64,000 nt of DNA from Fulvia fulva (GCF_020509005.1 NC_063016.1:1612001-1676000), one strand, 5' to 3'. Positions 25,245 through 37,369 are shown, numbered from the stretch's first letter. Program-made: numbers and translations. Notes: generated by a model from the letters alone, not told the origin.

Positions 25245-25736
25245 TATATTAGGAAGGTAGAGATGAGTAGGAGAGCTAGTAGAAAAGTTGTTTTAGAAGA
25301 TATCCTGCTTATACCTAAGCTAGGAGTAAACATAGTTTTATAGAACTAGTTTAGTAAGTAGTATAGTGTTTAACCTCTATTATTTTCTCTTGTTTCCCCC
25401 TCTAGTGAGACTATTGTCTAGACAAAGCTCCTTAGGGGGGTTCTATTCATTAATAAGATCTCTCCTCTCCTATAAGAACGGGCACATTACTCATTATATA
25501 CACTACTAATAGAGAATGCCTTTGTGACTGCTTAATTAGAGACCGACCTAAAGCAGTAGGAGCTTTAGTATAGAAGATTTGTATACTTTAGGAAGAATTT
25601 GCTCCAGAATCTTTATAAGGTAATAGACTTAAAAGAACCTATTCCTATCCCTAAGGATAGCTTTCACTAGTATAGAGTATGTTCAATAGTAAAGATAAAG
25701 AAGTATAAAGGCAAAGTTATAGAGAGAAGACCTAAA
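25245..25736 (+). mobile_element. Copia internal region, segment 4
   Basis: Copia host between LINE copy 2 and gypsy G3. By position it should hold protease and the pre-integrase region. I could not identify protease or integrase motifs with certainty because of stops. It ends with the target ctaaa. Confidence 0.6.
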
Positions 25737-26256
25737 TGTCAGGGCGAGAGCCTAGCCTATAAGATGTAAGGGTGAAAGCGAGAATGTAGGTACGAAGTGT
25801 AGATACAAAAGGGTATAGTATGATTGCTACACAAAACGAAAGACGAAGAAAGTAAGAGAGGCCTAGGGAAGGCCAGATATTTATACGCGACCCTCGCGAG
25901 TACGTGTCCCCGTATTAATAGGGCTAACCCGTACGAAGCCGCGCTTAGTAGCTTTGCTCAAAACCTTATTCCAACCTGCCCTACGTTCCGAGTCTTCTAC
26001 GTGCTTCTTCTAGGGTCTAGCGTAGTCGTGGGTGCTCGCGGGAGTGCCGTAAGTCATATAGTTACGAGCCGAAGTGAATCTATTAAGGTTTAGTAGAGGG
26101 GTGAATTTAGAGGGCTAGGTCCCGTAGTAAATGTTACGGGGCATATAATTCTTAGCGCTTATACACTAAGCTAGACTGTTACTTCTTAACGACTTCTGAG
26201 CACTCTAAGGCTCTTCTGTCCCTACCTTTTATATACTCTATAGGGAGACTATAATA
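25737..26256 (-). repeat. 3' LTR of G3
   Basis: 520 bp starting tgtcagggcgagagcc on the plus strand and ending tataata. It pairs with 31,508-32,027; differences are mainly C/T and G/A. It is the 3' LTR because the element reads on the minus strand. Confidence 0.9.
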
Positions 26257-26259
26257 GTA

Positions 26260-29200
26260 GCCCCCCCGAACAAAGCTAAGTTCCTACGAAGCCGTAGTAG
26301 TTCTATATATCGAGGATGTTCAGCTTTAGTACTAGGCCTAGGCCTAATATTATAGTCGATATACTATTAGTAAGCTCCGTCGAAGAGCTCAGATTCGAAG
26401 AGCCTACCGATATTGACTTCTAGGCCGTCTACGCGGGCGTAGTATTCTTCGATTGCTTAACGATTAAAGATAATATATTAGATAGGTTCCTATAAGGTAT
26501 CCTACTTAGGGCAACCTTACTATTCGACTTTATACTTAATCGGCGGTAATCCTTTAACGTTGTTAGGCTCTACGCGGATTCCCCGGATCTTACGGACGGT
26601 ATAGTCGTTAGAAGGTAGGTGAATAGGCTCGTCGACTTCTACTTTATCGGGAGGACCTAGTATGTCTTAGTTTTGGTTCGGGAATAGGTCCTTAGCCGAC
26701 GGCCGAAGGCGTACGGGATAGAAGACGTCGTAGATCTTCATATTCGTAGGAAGAGCTAGACGGTAGGCGTGTGAACTAATACGCTCGGTGATCTTAAAAG
26801 GACCTAGGTTCTTCTAGTTCAGCTTCTTAGAGGGGCGGTCCGTCTTAATGTTCTTAGAGTTAAGGTAGACTATATCGCCTACTTAGTAGTCGGGAGCTAG
26901 CTAGCGACGACGATTAGCTTAATCCTCGTAGATTGCTTATACGTATACTATCTCGTCGTGAACTTCTTTATAGATCTATAAGAGTATAGTAGCGAACTCG
27001 TCTACTACTTACTCGTTTACGTCTTCGGTAGGCGGGAGAGGTTCTTCTAGTTCTATACCTATACGAGGGTAGTAACCTCTCGTAGTATAGAAGGGAGAGT
27101 AGCTAGTAGTCTACGAGTCCTAGTTACGAGTAGCGAACTCTACCGTAGGGATATACTAAGGCTAATCCTTCTAGTAGTAGTCGACGAAGTAACGAAGGAC
27201 CTACTCGAGGATAGCGTTCGTAATTTCGGTCTAGCCGTCGGTCTGTAGCTAAAAACTAGTCGAGAGGTTATGCTTAATACCTAGGATAGTATATAGACGT
27301 TTCTAGAAGTACGAGATGAACTAGGTGCCCCTATTAGAGGTGATACTATCCGGGAGGCCTTAAAAGCGCTAGACGAATTCGTAGAACAAGCGAGTAGTCT
27401 CCTTTACGGTTATACTCTAGTACGGGATTATATACCGGTCCTTAGAGTGCCGGTCCACGATTACTAGAAGGGCCTTTGCTTTTACGCCGCTAAAGGTCTT
27501 GCCGTAAGGAAGATCGGTAATAAAGTCTATCGTAATATGCTTCTACGGACGATTAGGAGCCGGGAGAGGGTATAAGAGACCGTAGAGGCGGTAGCGGTTA
27601 GCTTTAGCTCTTCGGTAAGTAGCGTAGTTCGGTACGTAGCGGCGGACGTCCTTCTAGGAATACGGCCACTAGTAATACCTAGCGAGGAGCTTGTAGGTCT
27701 TAGCTACGCCTAGGTGACCCCTAGAGGCGGAGTCGTAGACGATTTAAAGAATCTTAGCTCGGATGTTAGAGCCTTCGGGCTACGATACGTAAAGCTTCTT
27801 ACGGAAGTAGACGACACCTTCCTAGAGCTCGTACTCGGATAGCGAGAAGCCCGGGAATGTCCTCGCGCTAGATTTAAGGGCCTGAACTAACTCTTAGGCG
27901 TCTAGGTCGGCATCGTACGCTGTTCGTACTCGTACTATAATGCCTTCGGGCTGCTCCTTATTATTAAGCCCCTTAAAGTCTAATTCGGATAAGCCGTTAG
28001 TCGTTACTAAGCCCTCTTTATCGTCGTTTAAGTCCTTAGCGTCCGAGGCGTATTCTTTAGGCTCGGATTCATCGTCACTATCGTTAAGGTAGGTAGGAGC
28101 GAGCACGAGAGTAGTAAAGGAAGCGGCGAGCGTAGGCTAGCCGTTTAATAGGTACTCTCGAAGCTCGGAAGAGAGGTTGTACTCTTTAATGACTTGTTGC
28201 TCTACGATTTGCCGGCCCCCTCTTCGATCAACTAGAGAGTCACTAGGGCGGCGGGTAAGGGCGTCGGCTATCGAGTTAGCCTTACCGGGCGTGTACGAGA
28301 TCATAAAGTTGAACCGGGATAGAAACTCGCTCTAGCGGGCCTAGCGACGATTAAGTAGCTTACTCTTTATAAAGTAGACGAGGTTCTTATAGTCGGAGCT
28401 TACTTGGACGGGTATAGCAGAGCCTTCGAGCTCGGGGCGCTACTCTTCGAAAGCTTTAACGATAGCGAGAAGCTCCTTATCGTAGATCTCGTAGTTATAC
28501 TCCGTAGCGGTCATCTTCTTAGAGAGGAAGGCGATAGGTAACTAGAGGGATTTAGGCGAGCGGCGTTATAGCAGGACACCGCCTACTACGCCGTCGGATA
28601 CGTCGGTCTCTATACGGGTCTCTAGTTCGAAATCGAAGTGCTATAGAAGCGGGTTCTTAATAAACTTCGCTTTAAGCAAGTCAAAAGCCTCCTAGTATTC
28701 GTCGGTCTAGGCGAACTTCTCACCCTTACGCGTGAGCTTCGTTAAAGGGCGTACTACGCCCGAGAATACGTAGATAAAGCGGCGGTAGAAGTTAGTAAAG
28801 CCTAGGAAACCCTAGACCTCTTTAACGTTCGTAGGAGTATCCTATTCGACGATAGCGTCGATCTTCTCTTAGTCTATCTTAATACCGTCTACGGTAATAA
28901 TTAAACTAAGGAACTTGACTTCGGTCTTCTTAAACTCGTACTTGTCGATATCGAGCTATAAGCCGGCGTCTACGAGTTTCTAAAGGACCTTATAGACGTA
29001 CTCGCGGTGCTCCTCCTTAGTCTCGCTATAGACTAGGATGTCGTCGATATAGGTAGTATAGAACTGATCGAGGAACTCTTAAAGGATGTCGTTAATAAAG
29101 TTCTAGAAGGTACTAGGCCCGTTACAAACGCCGAAGGGTATAACGAGCGACTCGAATAGCCCGTAGCGAGTACGGAAGGCTATAAGATACTCGTGTCCTT

Positions 29201-30230
29201 CTACTATTCGTAACTTGTTAAACGTAGCGATGACATCGAGCTTAGTGAAGTACTTGGCCTTAGAGAGGCGCTCGAGCGTCTCCTAAATCAACGGTATTAG
29301 GTAGCGGTTCTTCTTTATAATAGCGTTTAAGCCTCGGTAGTCTACGTAGAAGCGTAGGCTACCGCCGGGCTTCTTAACGAACATAACGGGACTACTAGCG
29401 CTAGAACGGCTCGCTCGAATAAACCTCTTCTTTAGGTTCTCTTCGAGGTATCTCTTAAGGACGATAAGCTCTTCTCGGGACATAGAATATAGCGGTCCGA
29501 ACGGTGTCTCTACACCTTCTTCTAGCTTAATCTTATAGTCGTAAGGGCGATAAGGAGGCAGCTCGTCTACGGCTTTAGTATCGAATACGTAGAGGATGTA
29601 GTGTGCCTAAGGAGGGACCTTTGTAGTAGGGTCGGTAGGTATACGCTTCTTGTCGAGCTTCTCGAGGGCGATATCGATATCGCGGAGAGAGGCGGCGAAG
29701 ACTTAAGCTTTAGGATGCTTAGTAGTAGTAGTAAAGGTAGCGGCGTTCACCTAGAAGATCTTAGTATACTTAGGACCGCGCTAAGGCGGCGGAGAAGGCG
29801 GAGGTGCCGGAGGAACTTCTAGAGAGAAGCTAATAGTAAGGGAAGTCTAGTCGATAATAGGTCGGTGTCGTCTAAACTAGGGGAGGCCGAGGATAAACTT
29901 TTGATACGGTAGGGACGTAAGGAAGCTAGTGATCGACATACGCTTGCCTCCGAGGGTGATTAACGTGTGTATAACATAAGTAATCTTACTAGTAGTAGTC
30001 TCCGTGCCGTTAAAGAGTTTAAGGGTACGAGGGTACTTTAGTTCCTAGGGTTCGAGGTTAAGAGAGGTCGCGAGTTTATAGTCTAGAAAAGACTCGCCTA
30101 GTACGCTAGTGTCTATAAGAGTGAGATTAGAAGAAGAGAGTTTCTTTAAGCCGATATTTATATTCGTAACGAACGGTTTATAAGCGTAGTCCTTGCCCGT
30201 CTTATCGTATAGGTCTAGCTATACTATATT
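26260..30230 (-). pseudogene. pol relic of G3 with chromodomain-like end
   Basis: On the minus strand RT is clear at about 29,510-28,900 ([20 protein letters not shown], then [18 protein letters not shown]), with RNase H next (28,680-28,330) and integrase (about 28,200-26,700). The C-terminus at about 26,600-26,420 reads like a chromodomain: GLPPIKYKVE, then WDTLQEP-type residues, then AIEEYYARVDGLE. Such domains direct chromoviruses to heterochromatin in studied cases. Stops interrupt the frame at intervals, for example between 27,894 and 28,106 only a 70-residue stretch is open. Confidence 0.8.
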
Positions 30231-30289
30231 GATCCTCAACTTCCTTCCTCTCTTCACTTTCGGTAAACGTTATTCTTGGTCTTCCTCGC

Positions 30290-31440
30290 GTCGATAAGGA
30301 AGACCTAGGCTTTTTCCTACTTAGCGGGAGTAGTAGGAGTAGGCTCGATAGCGCCGATAGCGCCGCGAACCGGGTTACGGGCGTTACGGGTAGCGAGCTA
30401 CGGACAGTTAGCTACGATGTGGCCTAGACCGCCGTAGTAGGTATAGAGTCCGGCCTAGCGACGGCGAAGCTTCTCTTCGGGAGTAAGCTTACCGTTAACG
30501 AGGCCCTAGACTCGAGGGACGGCGGCACTAGCGCTAAGATCTATAGCGTCACCTATAGAGACGGGAGGGAGAGCCGTAGGAGCGGCGGCGCCTAGTAGAG
30601 TAGCGAAGTGGCTTCCGGGACTACGAGGCTAACGACCTTAAGAACGGGAAGCGAGGAGAGAGGCGGTGTATTTTATGTTAGAGTCGAGGCGCTAGTAGGT
30701 CTCGACGAGCTTACGGAAGCTTATAGTACCGACGTCCTTGTCCTCGAGGGCTCGAAGAAGCTCTACTAACAAACCACGGCGGAGAGTGCTCTTCTTAGTC
30801 TCTTCGTTATAGCCGGTAAACCCGATATCGCGGTTAAAGGCCGCGAGGTACTCGGCGAAGCTCTTGTTCTTCTAGATGAGGTTATAGATAGCGTTCTAGG
30901 CGGTAGCTCTACGGTCTAGATCACTAAAGGCAGTACGGAGGTCCTATATTAAGGTAAGGACGTCCGGGTAGCCGATAGTCTACGTAGCGTTATCGATATA
31001 GTGTTATACCTAAGCCGCGGCGTCTCCCCGAAGGAGGGAGAAGACGTACGTAACTTTATCCTTCTCTTACGGAAAGTGGTCGGTATTAGCTAACAGATTA
31101 ATAGTGAGCTGTGTCTTAAATGCCTTAAACTTGCTCTTGTTACCGTCGAACTCGTCTAGGTCGTTGACCTTCTTAGAGAAGTGCTAGCGGCGGTTGTCGT
31201 CGGCGTACGGGGCGAGGTTCTAGAAGGTATTTATAATACCTTAAAGGTATATTACTTAGTTGTTCGCTTGCTCGACCTACTAGGCGGTCTCGCGGAAAGC
31301 GGAGACGGTGCGGTTAATAAGAGCGTAGGCGGTATCGGGGTTAGCGTTTGCCTAGGTACCGAAGGTAGCGGCGTTCGAGAAGGGGATGTTAGTCCACTCG
31401 CTAAAGTGGAATAGAGTGTCCTAGTTGTCGAGGTTAACAC
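30290..31440 (-). pseudogene. gag relic of G3
   Basis: Reads leftwards from about 31,440 (open stretch 31,440-31,252, Thr/Pro/Ser-rich). A capsid-like region follows, then a zinc knuckle near 30,450-30,400, GGLGHIVANCP with the first two cysteines changed to Tyr. Stops are few compared with G1 and G2. Confidence 0.7.
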
Positions 31441-31507
31441 CTCTATCGGTGGCGTAGTTACCTATAAGGATAACTCGATTAGTTAACGGTTTGTTAGTCT
31501 TTCGTAA

Positions 31508-32027
31508 TGTTAGGGCGAGAGCCTAGCCTATAAGATGTAAGGGTAAAAGCGAGAATATAGGTACGAAGTGTAGATATAAAAGGGTATAGTATAATTGCTA
31601 TATAAAACGAAAGACGAAGAAAGCAAGAGAGGCCTAGGGAAGGCTAGATATTTATACGCGACCCTCGCGAGTGCGTGTCCCCGTATTAACAGGGCTAACC
31701 CGTACGAAGCCGCGCTTAGTAGCTTTGCTCAAAACCTTATTCTAACCTACCCTACGTTCCGAGTCTTCTACGTGCTTCTTCTAGGGTCTAGCGTAGTCGC
31801 GGGTGCTCGCGGGAGTGCCGTGAGTCATATAGTCACGAGCCGAAGTGAATCTGTTAAGGTTTGGTAGAGGGGTGAATTTAGAGGGCTAGGTCCCGTAGTG
31901 AATATTACGGGGTATATAATTCTTGGCGCTTACATACTAAGCTAGACTGTCACTTCTTGACGACTTCTAAGCACTCTAAGGCTCTTCTGTCCCCACCTTC
32001 TATACACTCTATAGGGAGACTATAACA
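31508..32027 (-). repeat. 5' LTR of G3
   Basis: 520 bp, starts tgttagggcgag and ends tataaca on the plus strand, then the duplication ctaaa. Matches 25,737-26,256. Confidence 0.9.
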
Positions 32028-35000
32028 CTAAAAGACCTGCCCTTATATCTATTAATATATATAGCCTACTACTAATCTTAAGACTAGGATTCAAATACTA
32101 GCTTAAGATTGTTAATAACTTCCCTAGGAAGAAGTGGACCTTTCCTCTTAGGAAAAGAGAAGATACTCTAGTTACTCTCTAGAACTAGAAGATTAAAGCA
32201 GAGAGGAAATTATTAGCGTAGCTAAAAGTAGTGAGGCTTAATAATACAAAAGAATTTATTATATTAGTAAAGTAGTAGGAGAAGGATTTAGGGATTAGGC
32301 TCGAGCCGACTAAGGTATATAACTCTTTATAGAATAGACTAGTTAAGAGGTCAATATAAACCTTAGAGGACTCTATAAGGGCAATGCTTAAAGAGGCTAA
32401 AATGTCGGTTCAATTTTGGCCTAAAGCACTAGAGGCCTAAACTTATATAAGGAACAAACTACTAAATAGCCTAGATTACGATAGGTTTAAGGTTTTACTA
32501 GATAAGGCTTTTGTTAGTATCAAACCGACTATAAACTATTTGAAAGTTTAGGGATGTAAAGCTGTTATCTATATAGATATAGAATCCTGACCTTAATAGG
32601 TAAGAAGTAACAAGCTAATAAATAGGGGTAAAGAAGTAGTGTTTATTAGATATATTAAAAACATAGCTAAAGCCTAGCTCTTTTAGGAACTAGACATAAG
32701 AGCTATTAACTAATACATATATATAGACTTCTTTAAGGACTAGCCTAGAGGTAAGATAGGTCTTAATGTTCTAACATTGAATCTACTAAGTAGTATACTA
32801 GCTAGGAAGCCCTTAGGAAGGCCGAGGAAGAACGTATCCTTAGGATAATCTACCTACTATTTAGGCGTCTATTAAAGCCCCCCCGAAATAGATCAGCCAA
32901 TTGAGAGCCCTAAAGTCGCTCAGCCGAGAAAGCTGTTTGTGCAACTTCCCTAGCCTCCGGAGAACGTAGGGGAATTTCAGAAAATCGATTAGCTAATTAA
33001 GACAAGCTCCCTAGATCCCTAGGAAATAGACGTTACTAGGTTATAAGTAACGGTCCCTAAGTCATCTCTTAGAAAGAGAAAGGCTGACTATGATATTAAG
33101 GGCTATAACATGAAACAGAAAGCCCTAAAATCTATAGTCCCTAAGCCTAAACTAACTACTAAAGTAGGAGAAGTAATAGACCTCTTAGAGAACCTTACTA
33201 CTTTTTACTAAGCTTTCTTTATAGCTATATAATTAGTAGACAGTTCAATACTATAGGATAGCGAATTCCTAGAAGAAGTTAAGGAAATAGCCTTTATAGC
33301 AACTATAGAAGCTATTATATATAAGTAAGGGATCCTGATTCTAAAATCCTATAAGGATGCTATAAATGATAAGAAATAGGGACATCTTTAGAAGGAAGCA
33401 ATCTAAAAGGAACTAGATGCTCTATAGAGTAACAACACCTAGGAAAATTATGTTCTACTTAAAGGAGCAAATCTAGTTACATTAAGATAGGTCTTTGATA
33501 TTAAGAGAAGCATCAGTAGAGCTATTAAAAAGTTCAAGGCTAGACTAGTTATAAGGGGCTTCTTATAGAAGTTTAGTGTTGAATTTATAGAGATATTTAC
33601 ACCTATAGTAAGATAGGACACCCTTAGGGTGTTTATAGCTATTGTATATAAGAAGGATCTTCATCTTCACTAAGTAGATATGAACAATACATTCATAGAA
33701 AGCACCCTCTATAAAGACATCTTTATATTACTACTACTAGGAGTTAAGCTTCTACTAAACATAGTGTTCAAAATCCTTAGCAGCTTATATACACTTAAGT
33801 AAGTAGCTAGAGATTAGAATCAAGTCTATATATCAAAGCTTAGAGAGATTAGATTTATATAGTCAGAAGTAGATCTATACCTACTTATCTATAAGAAGAG
33901 GGAGATCATAATCCTTATATATATAGATGACATTTCAATTGCTATACTAAGTTAATAGATGTTCTCTAGTTTAAAAGAGAACTTAGTAAGATCTTTAAGA
34001 TCAAAGATCTAGGTAAACCTAAAAAGATCCTTAGCATAAGAGTTATAAGGGATAGGAAGAGAGGAATCCTAAAATTTAACTAAGGACACTTTATTAGGGA
34101 CAGCCTAGCTAAGATAGGAATGAACTATAAGAAGGCAGCACCTATATACTCACCTATAGACAGCTATAAGGCCCTTAGACCTTCAAGCTATATAGATAAG
34201 AGGTGTGACAAGGTAGAGTACTAGAGTATTAATAGTACTTAGATATAGCTAGTAACAATTATAAGGCTAGACATTGCTTTTGCCGTAGGAAGGATAAGCT
34301 CATTTATAAGTGACCTATCTACCTACTATATAAAGGCTTTGAAGAAGATCACTAGGTATCTAAGATCATACCCTAATCTAGGACTTTAGTTCTTAAAGTC
34401 TAGAAAAGGACACCTTATTAGATACTATAATTCTGATTATATAATAGATAAAGTAGACAGAGTCTCAATCCTTAGGTATCTCTTCTTCCTCTATAGGGCA
34501 CCAGTTTTTTAGATAAGTAGGAAGTAAAAGTCTATAGCAACATCTATAATAGAGGCTAAATATATAGCTATAAATATATATACGAAGCAGTCCTAATTCC
34601 TAGCTTTACTACTAAGAGAAATAGATTGTCTAGAGTTAGTAGGAGACTGTTCCTATTAACTAAGAATGACTAGAAACTAGGAGACTATATCAAATTTAAG
34701 ACTAGTCTAATTAAGAGGTGACAATCAAGCTGCCCTTATTCTAGTAGAAGATATATATATTTATAACAAGTCGAAGCACATTAATATTGCCTATAACGCT
34801 ATTAGGAAACTTTAGTAGAGGAGGCTTATTGCTATTAAGTACACCCTAACCTCTAAGATAGTTATAGACGGGTTTATAAAACTAAAGACTAGTCTATACT
34901 TCTAGAGGTTTATAAGCCAGCTTAACCTATAATAAAAAGGTCCAAGTACTATTAATAGGAAGTGAGCAGACTGTAACCTCCTATACGAGATAAGTAGGAG
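32028..35000 (+). mobile_element. Copia integrase, RT and RNase H, segment 5
   Basis: Last and longest part of the copia host. Integrase at 32,200-32,560 (RLNNTKEFIILVK, then AMLKEAKMSVQFWPKALEAQ, then YIRNKLLNS). RT at 33,480-33,960 (FKARLVIRGF, FTPIVRQDTLR, and the catalytic box readable as LIYIDDISI). RNase H at 34,430-34,830 (KHINIAYNAIRKL). This order, integrase before RT, defines Ty1/copia. A purine-rich gataagtaggag ends it just before the 3' LTR. Stops are numerous. Confidence 0.88.
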
Positions 35001-35235
35001 TGTTAAGATATAGTATCTTAAAGGGAGTTAACAATTAGGAAGTGATCTAGTAGCCTAAGGCATCTATGATAACTTAGCTTATAGAGAGATACCTTCTCTC
35101 CCCTTTAGCTTAGATAGACATCTAATATAATCAATATATAAGTTCCTAATATATTGCTATATACTCGTACTATTAGTTAGTTAAAGATTGATCTCTTACT
35201 CTACTCCGCTACTATCAATCCGTACCTATTTAATA
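35001..35235 (+). repeat. 3' LTR of the host copia
   Basis: 235 bp, begins TGTTAAGATATAG. The five bases after it (agact) do not match the five before the 5' LTR (aatca, 12,815-12,819), so the two ends are not flanked by a simple duplication. Confidence 0.88.
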
Positions 35236-35574
35236 AGACTCGTGTCTTAATTAATTTTAGTTAAGGTACTTACCTTATATTAAGTATCGAGTAACGATCT
35301 AATATGTTTCTAGTATACCTAATAACGATAACGACGACGATAAAGTCGGCGGCGGCGACTTCGACGTAGGCTCCGGCTATAATATATATCAAATTATATC
35401 CTCGGCTTTGATTAAGACACTTTACGTTAAGTATTAAGTAACGATCTAATATATTACTAGTACTAACGACAACGACGACAAAGACGACACGGCTAGTCCC
35501 TCCTCTATATAAGTCTTACTCCTTAGCCTCGAATACGATAAGCAAGCTTATTGTTCTCTTAACCTATTACGGTT
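35236..35574. repeat. LTR-like fragment with a 148-bp imperfect duplication
   Basis: The motif taagtat..aagtaacgatctaatat occurs at 35,281 and again about 148 bp later, each followed by an aacgacgacga-type run. Near the end is ctatataag (35,505-35,513), TATA-like, with a pyrimidine-rich run, suggesting the promoter part of an otherwise unknown LTR. The next element inserted at its right edge. No coding signal. Confidence 0.45.
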
Positions 35575-36895
35575 CACCTCGTAAGACTATACTTAGTACT
35601 ACGTAGCCTAGTACGCTAGCGCGCCCGGACCCTAGACCCCGACCTCGACGTTTACTTTATCGTAGCTTCGCGACTTTCTTATCTTCTCTTCTTCGTAGAA
35701 CTTATTCGATTCTAAGGTATTAATACGTTTACGCCCTATCTTACGCCTTATCCGTATTATTAAGTTCTACCGCCCTTAGATCGCCGAGCCGTACGATTAT
35801 AGACTACGTATCGCTACTACGACCGCGTACGACCGAGACTCGAATAGCCGTAGGTACTAATACGACTATCGGACTAGACGAATCATCCTTTATCCTAAGA
35901 CTTAACCTAAACCCTCTTACGAAGGCGTTCCTCCGAGAAGCCCGATAAAAGCGGAACGGCGTACTAAGCGTAGCGTAGTAAGAGGTAGAAGACGAGTCGT
36001 AGTAGGATCCGGATTTCGACGACACCGTAGGTATAGAACGACTACGTAATATAGCGTAAGAGATATAGAACGAGACTTAGGGTCGCGGAGACACTAAGTA
36101 GGCTCGTTAGTAAGAGGAAGAACGTCGGCGCTAGAAGTACTAAGAGCTACTACGTAATAAGTATAACTGATGTTAGTCTAAGAAGGAAACTTGACTCCGT
36201 ATAGGTAGAGAGGACAAGACCTTATAATAGGGTATACGTACACGGAAGGAGGAATATCTTAGCTACCGCTATACGATACTAATTGACTTTACCTAGAAGG
36301 GCAAAGAGGTGGAATATAGGCTACGGTATAACCCTACCGAGTTCTAGATCGCTATAGCCGAGGAGCTTTCTCGCTCGGTTACTAAGAACCTAGAAGCCTA
36401 AAGGTTAGATATTAGACGACCTAGATATTATTACCGATAGTCGACCCTACGACACCCGCGTAATATAGATATAACTTAAGGCAAGCTAAGGCTTGATATA
36501 TAGTTAGCTTATCTAAGGTATACTACGGTATAATTTAGACTCTCGACTTAAGGCTTACTACGGTAAGATATATAGTCTCTCTACGGTTAACCCGACGTAA
36601 GCTAGCGCTTCCTAATAGTACGGTTCTTCCTTACGGATATACTCCGCGGCGATATGTTTCCGCGTATAAGGGCGTACGGCGGTTTAAGAGAGGGGGTAGT
36701 GTTACGGTTCACCTCGTAAGACTATACTTAGTACTACTTAACCTAGTACGCTAGCGCGCCCGGACCCTAGACCCCGACCTCGACGTTTACTTTATCGTAG
36801 CTTCGCGACTTTCTTATCTTCTCTTCTTCGTAGAACTTATTCGATTCTAAGGTATTAATACGTTTGCGCCCTGTCTTACGCCTTGTCCGTATTAT
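35575..36895 (+). mobile_element. Small non-autonomous LTR retrotransposon (1.3 kb)
   Basis: Direct repeats of about 186 bp (35,575-35,760 and 36,710-36,895) starting TGTTACGG (tattacgg in the left one) enclose about 950 bp. A polypurine tract, agagagggggtag, ends directly at the right LTR, and a gttctacc primer-region-like motif follows the left LTR. Flanks are ttaacc and taaacc, a possible duplication with one mismatch. I find no RT or integrase motif inside; the interior is Arg-rich in conceptual translation and may be a gag remnant. LTR start, tract and primer region resemble those of gypsy G2, so it may be a partner mobilised by G2-type enzymes (inference). Confidence 0.75.
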
Positions 36896-37340
36896 AAACC
36901 TTTACGACCTCGAAGCTAATATATCTTAGTATACCGCTACCTACTCCTAAGAAGAAGAGAGGTCGTCCTACGGGTACGACAAAAGTCACTCGTAGGCGAC
37001 CTATAGTCGCTAGTAAGTAGTAGTCGTAGTCTACTATAAAGTAGGTAGCTTACGAGCTAAATACTTATCTTAATAAGAACGCTACTAGCGAGCTTTATAA
37101 AGCTACGTACGTCGGTAATATTATAGAGCGTCTAAAGCTTCGTAAAGCTCGCCTAATACTATACCGTCGCTATATTAGCCGTATCGCTAAGGATAATACG
37201 AGTAATAGGTGCTAGTATTACTCTATAGCTAGTCGTTCTACTATCGGCGTTCGCGTCGACGCTATAAATCGGTATACCTAGTACCGCTACTAAGGTAAGG
37301 ATTATGATTAGCTTTAGGGTATATCTGTCTGTCTCTACTC
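36896..37340 (+). pseudogene. Relic coding stretch with an AT-hook motif
   Basis: From about 36,925 one forward frame runs with few stops: PTPKKKRGRPTGTTKVTRRR, then a region with NTYLNKNATSELYKATYVGN. KKRGRPTG is an AT-hook, the minor-groove DNA-binding motif. The stretch is RIP-like in composition and likely belongs to the element into which the small LTR element inserted. No family assigned. Confidence 0.4.
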
Positions 37341-37369
37341 TGCTCGAATAAACTCTCTTGGCCGCGTAT

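Larger units (their letters stand above)
25737..32027 (-). mobile_element. Ty3/gypsy chromovirus G3, complete, minus strand (6.3 kb)
   Basis: Two 520-bp LTRs (TGT...ACA ends) and a 5-bp duplication ctaaa (25,732-25,736 and 32,028-32,032). Reading on the minus strand gives gag with a zinc knuckle, then protease, RT, RNase H, integrase and a chromodomain-like C-terminus. A C-run (26,261-26,267 on the plus strand) is the polypurine tract beside the 3' LTR. It is the least RIP-affected full element in the window, although stops still interrupt gag and pol. It lies inside the copia host and, with the solo LTRs, is among the younger layers. Confidence 0.92.

Noticed and set aside
25824..26093. 89-codon open frame inside the G3 LTR, with a 90-codon twin at 31,595-31,867
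   Set aside because: Both start with TTG, not ATG, and lie wholly inside LTRs, so their similarity is that of the two LTR copies. No domain; not a gene.
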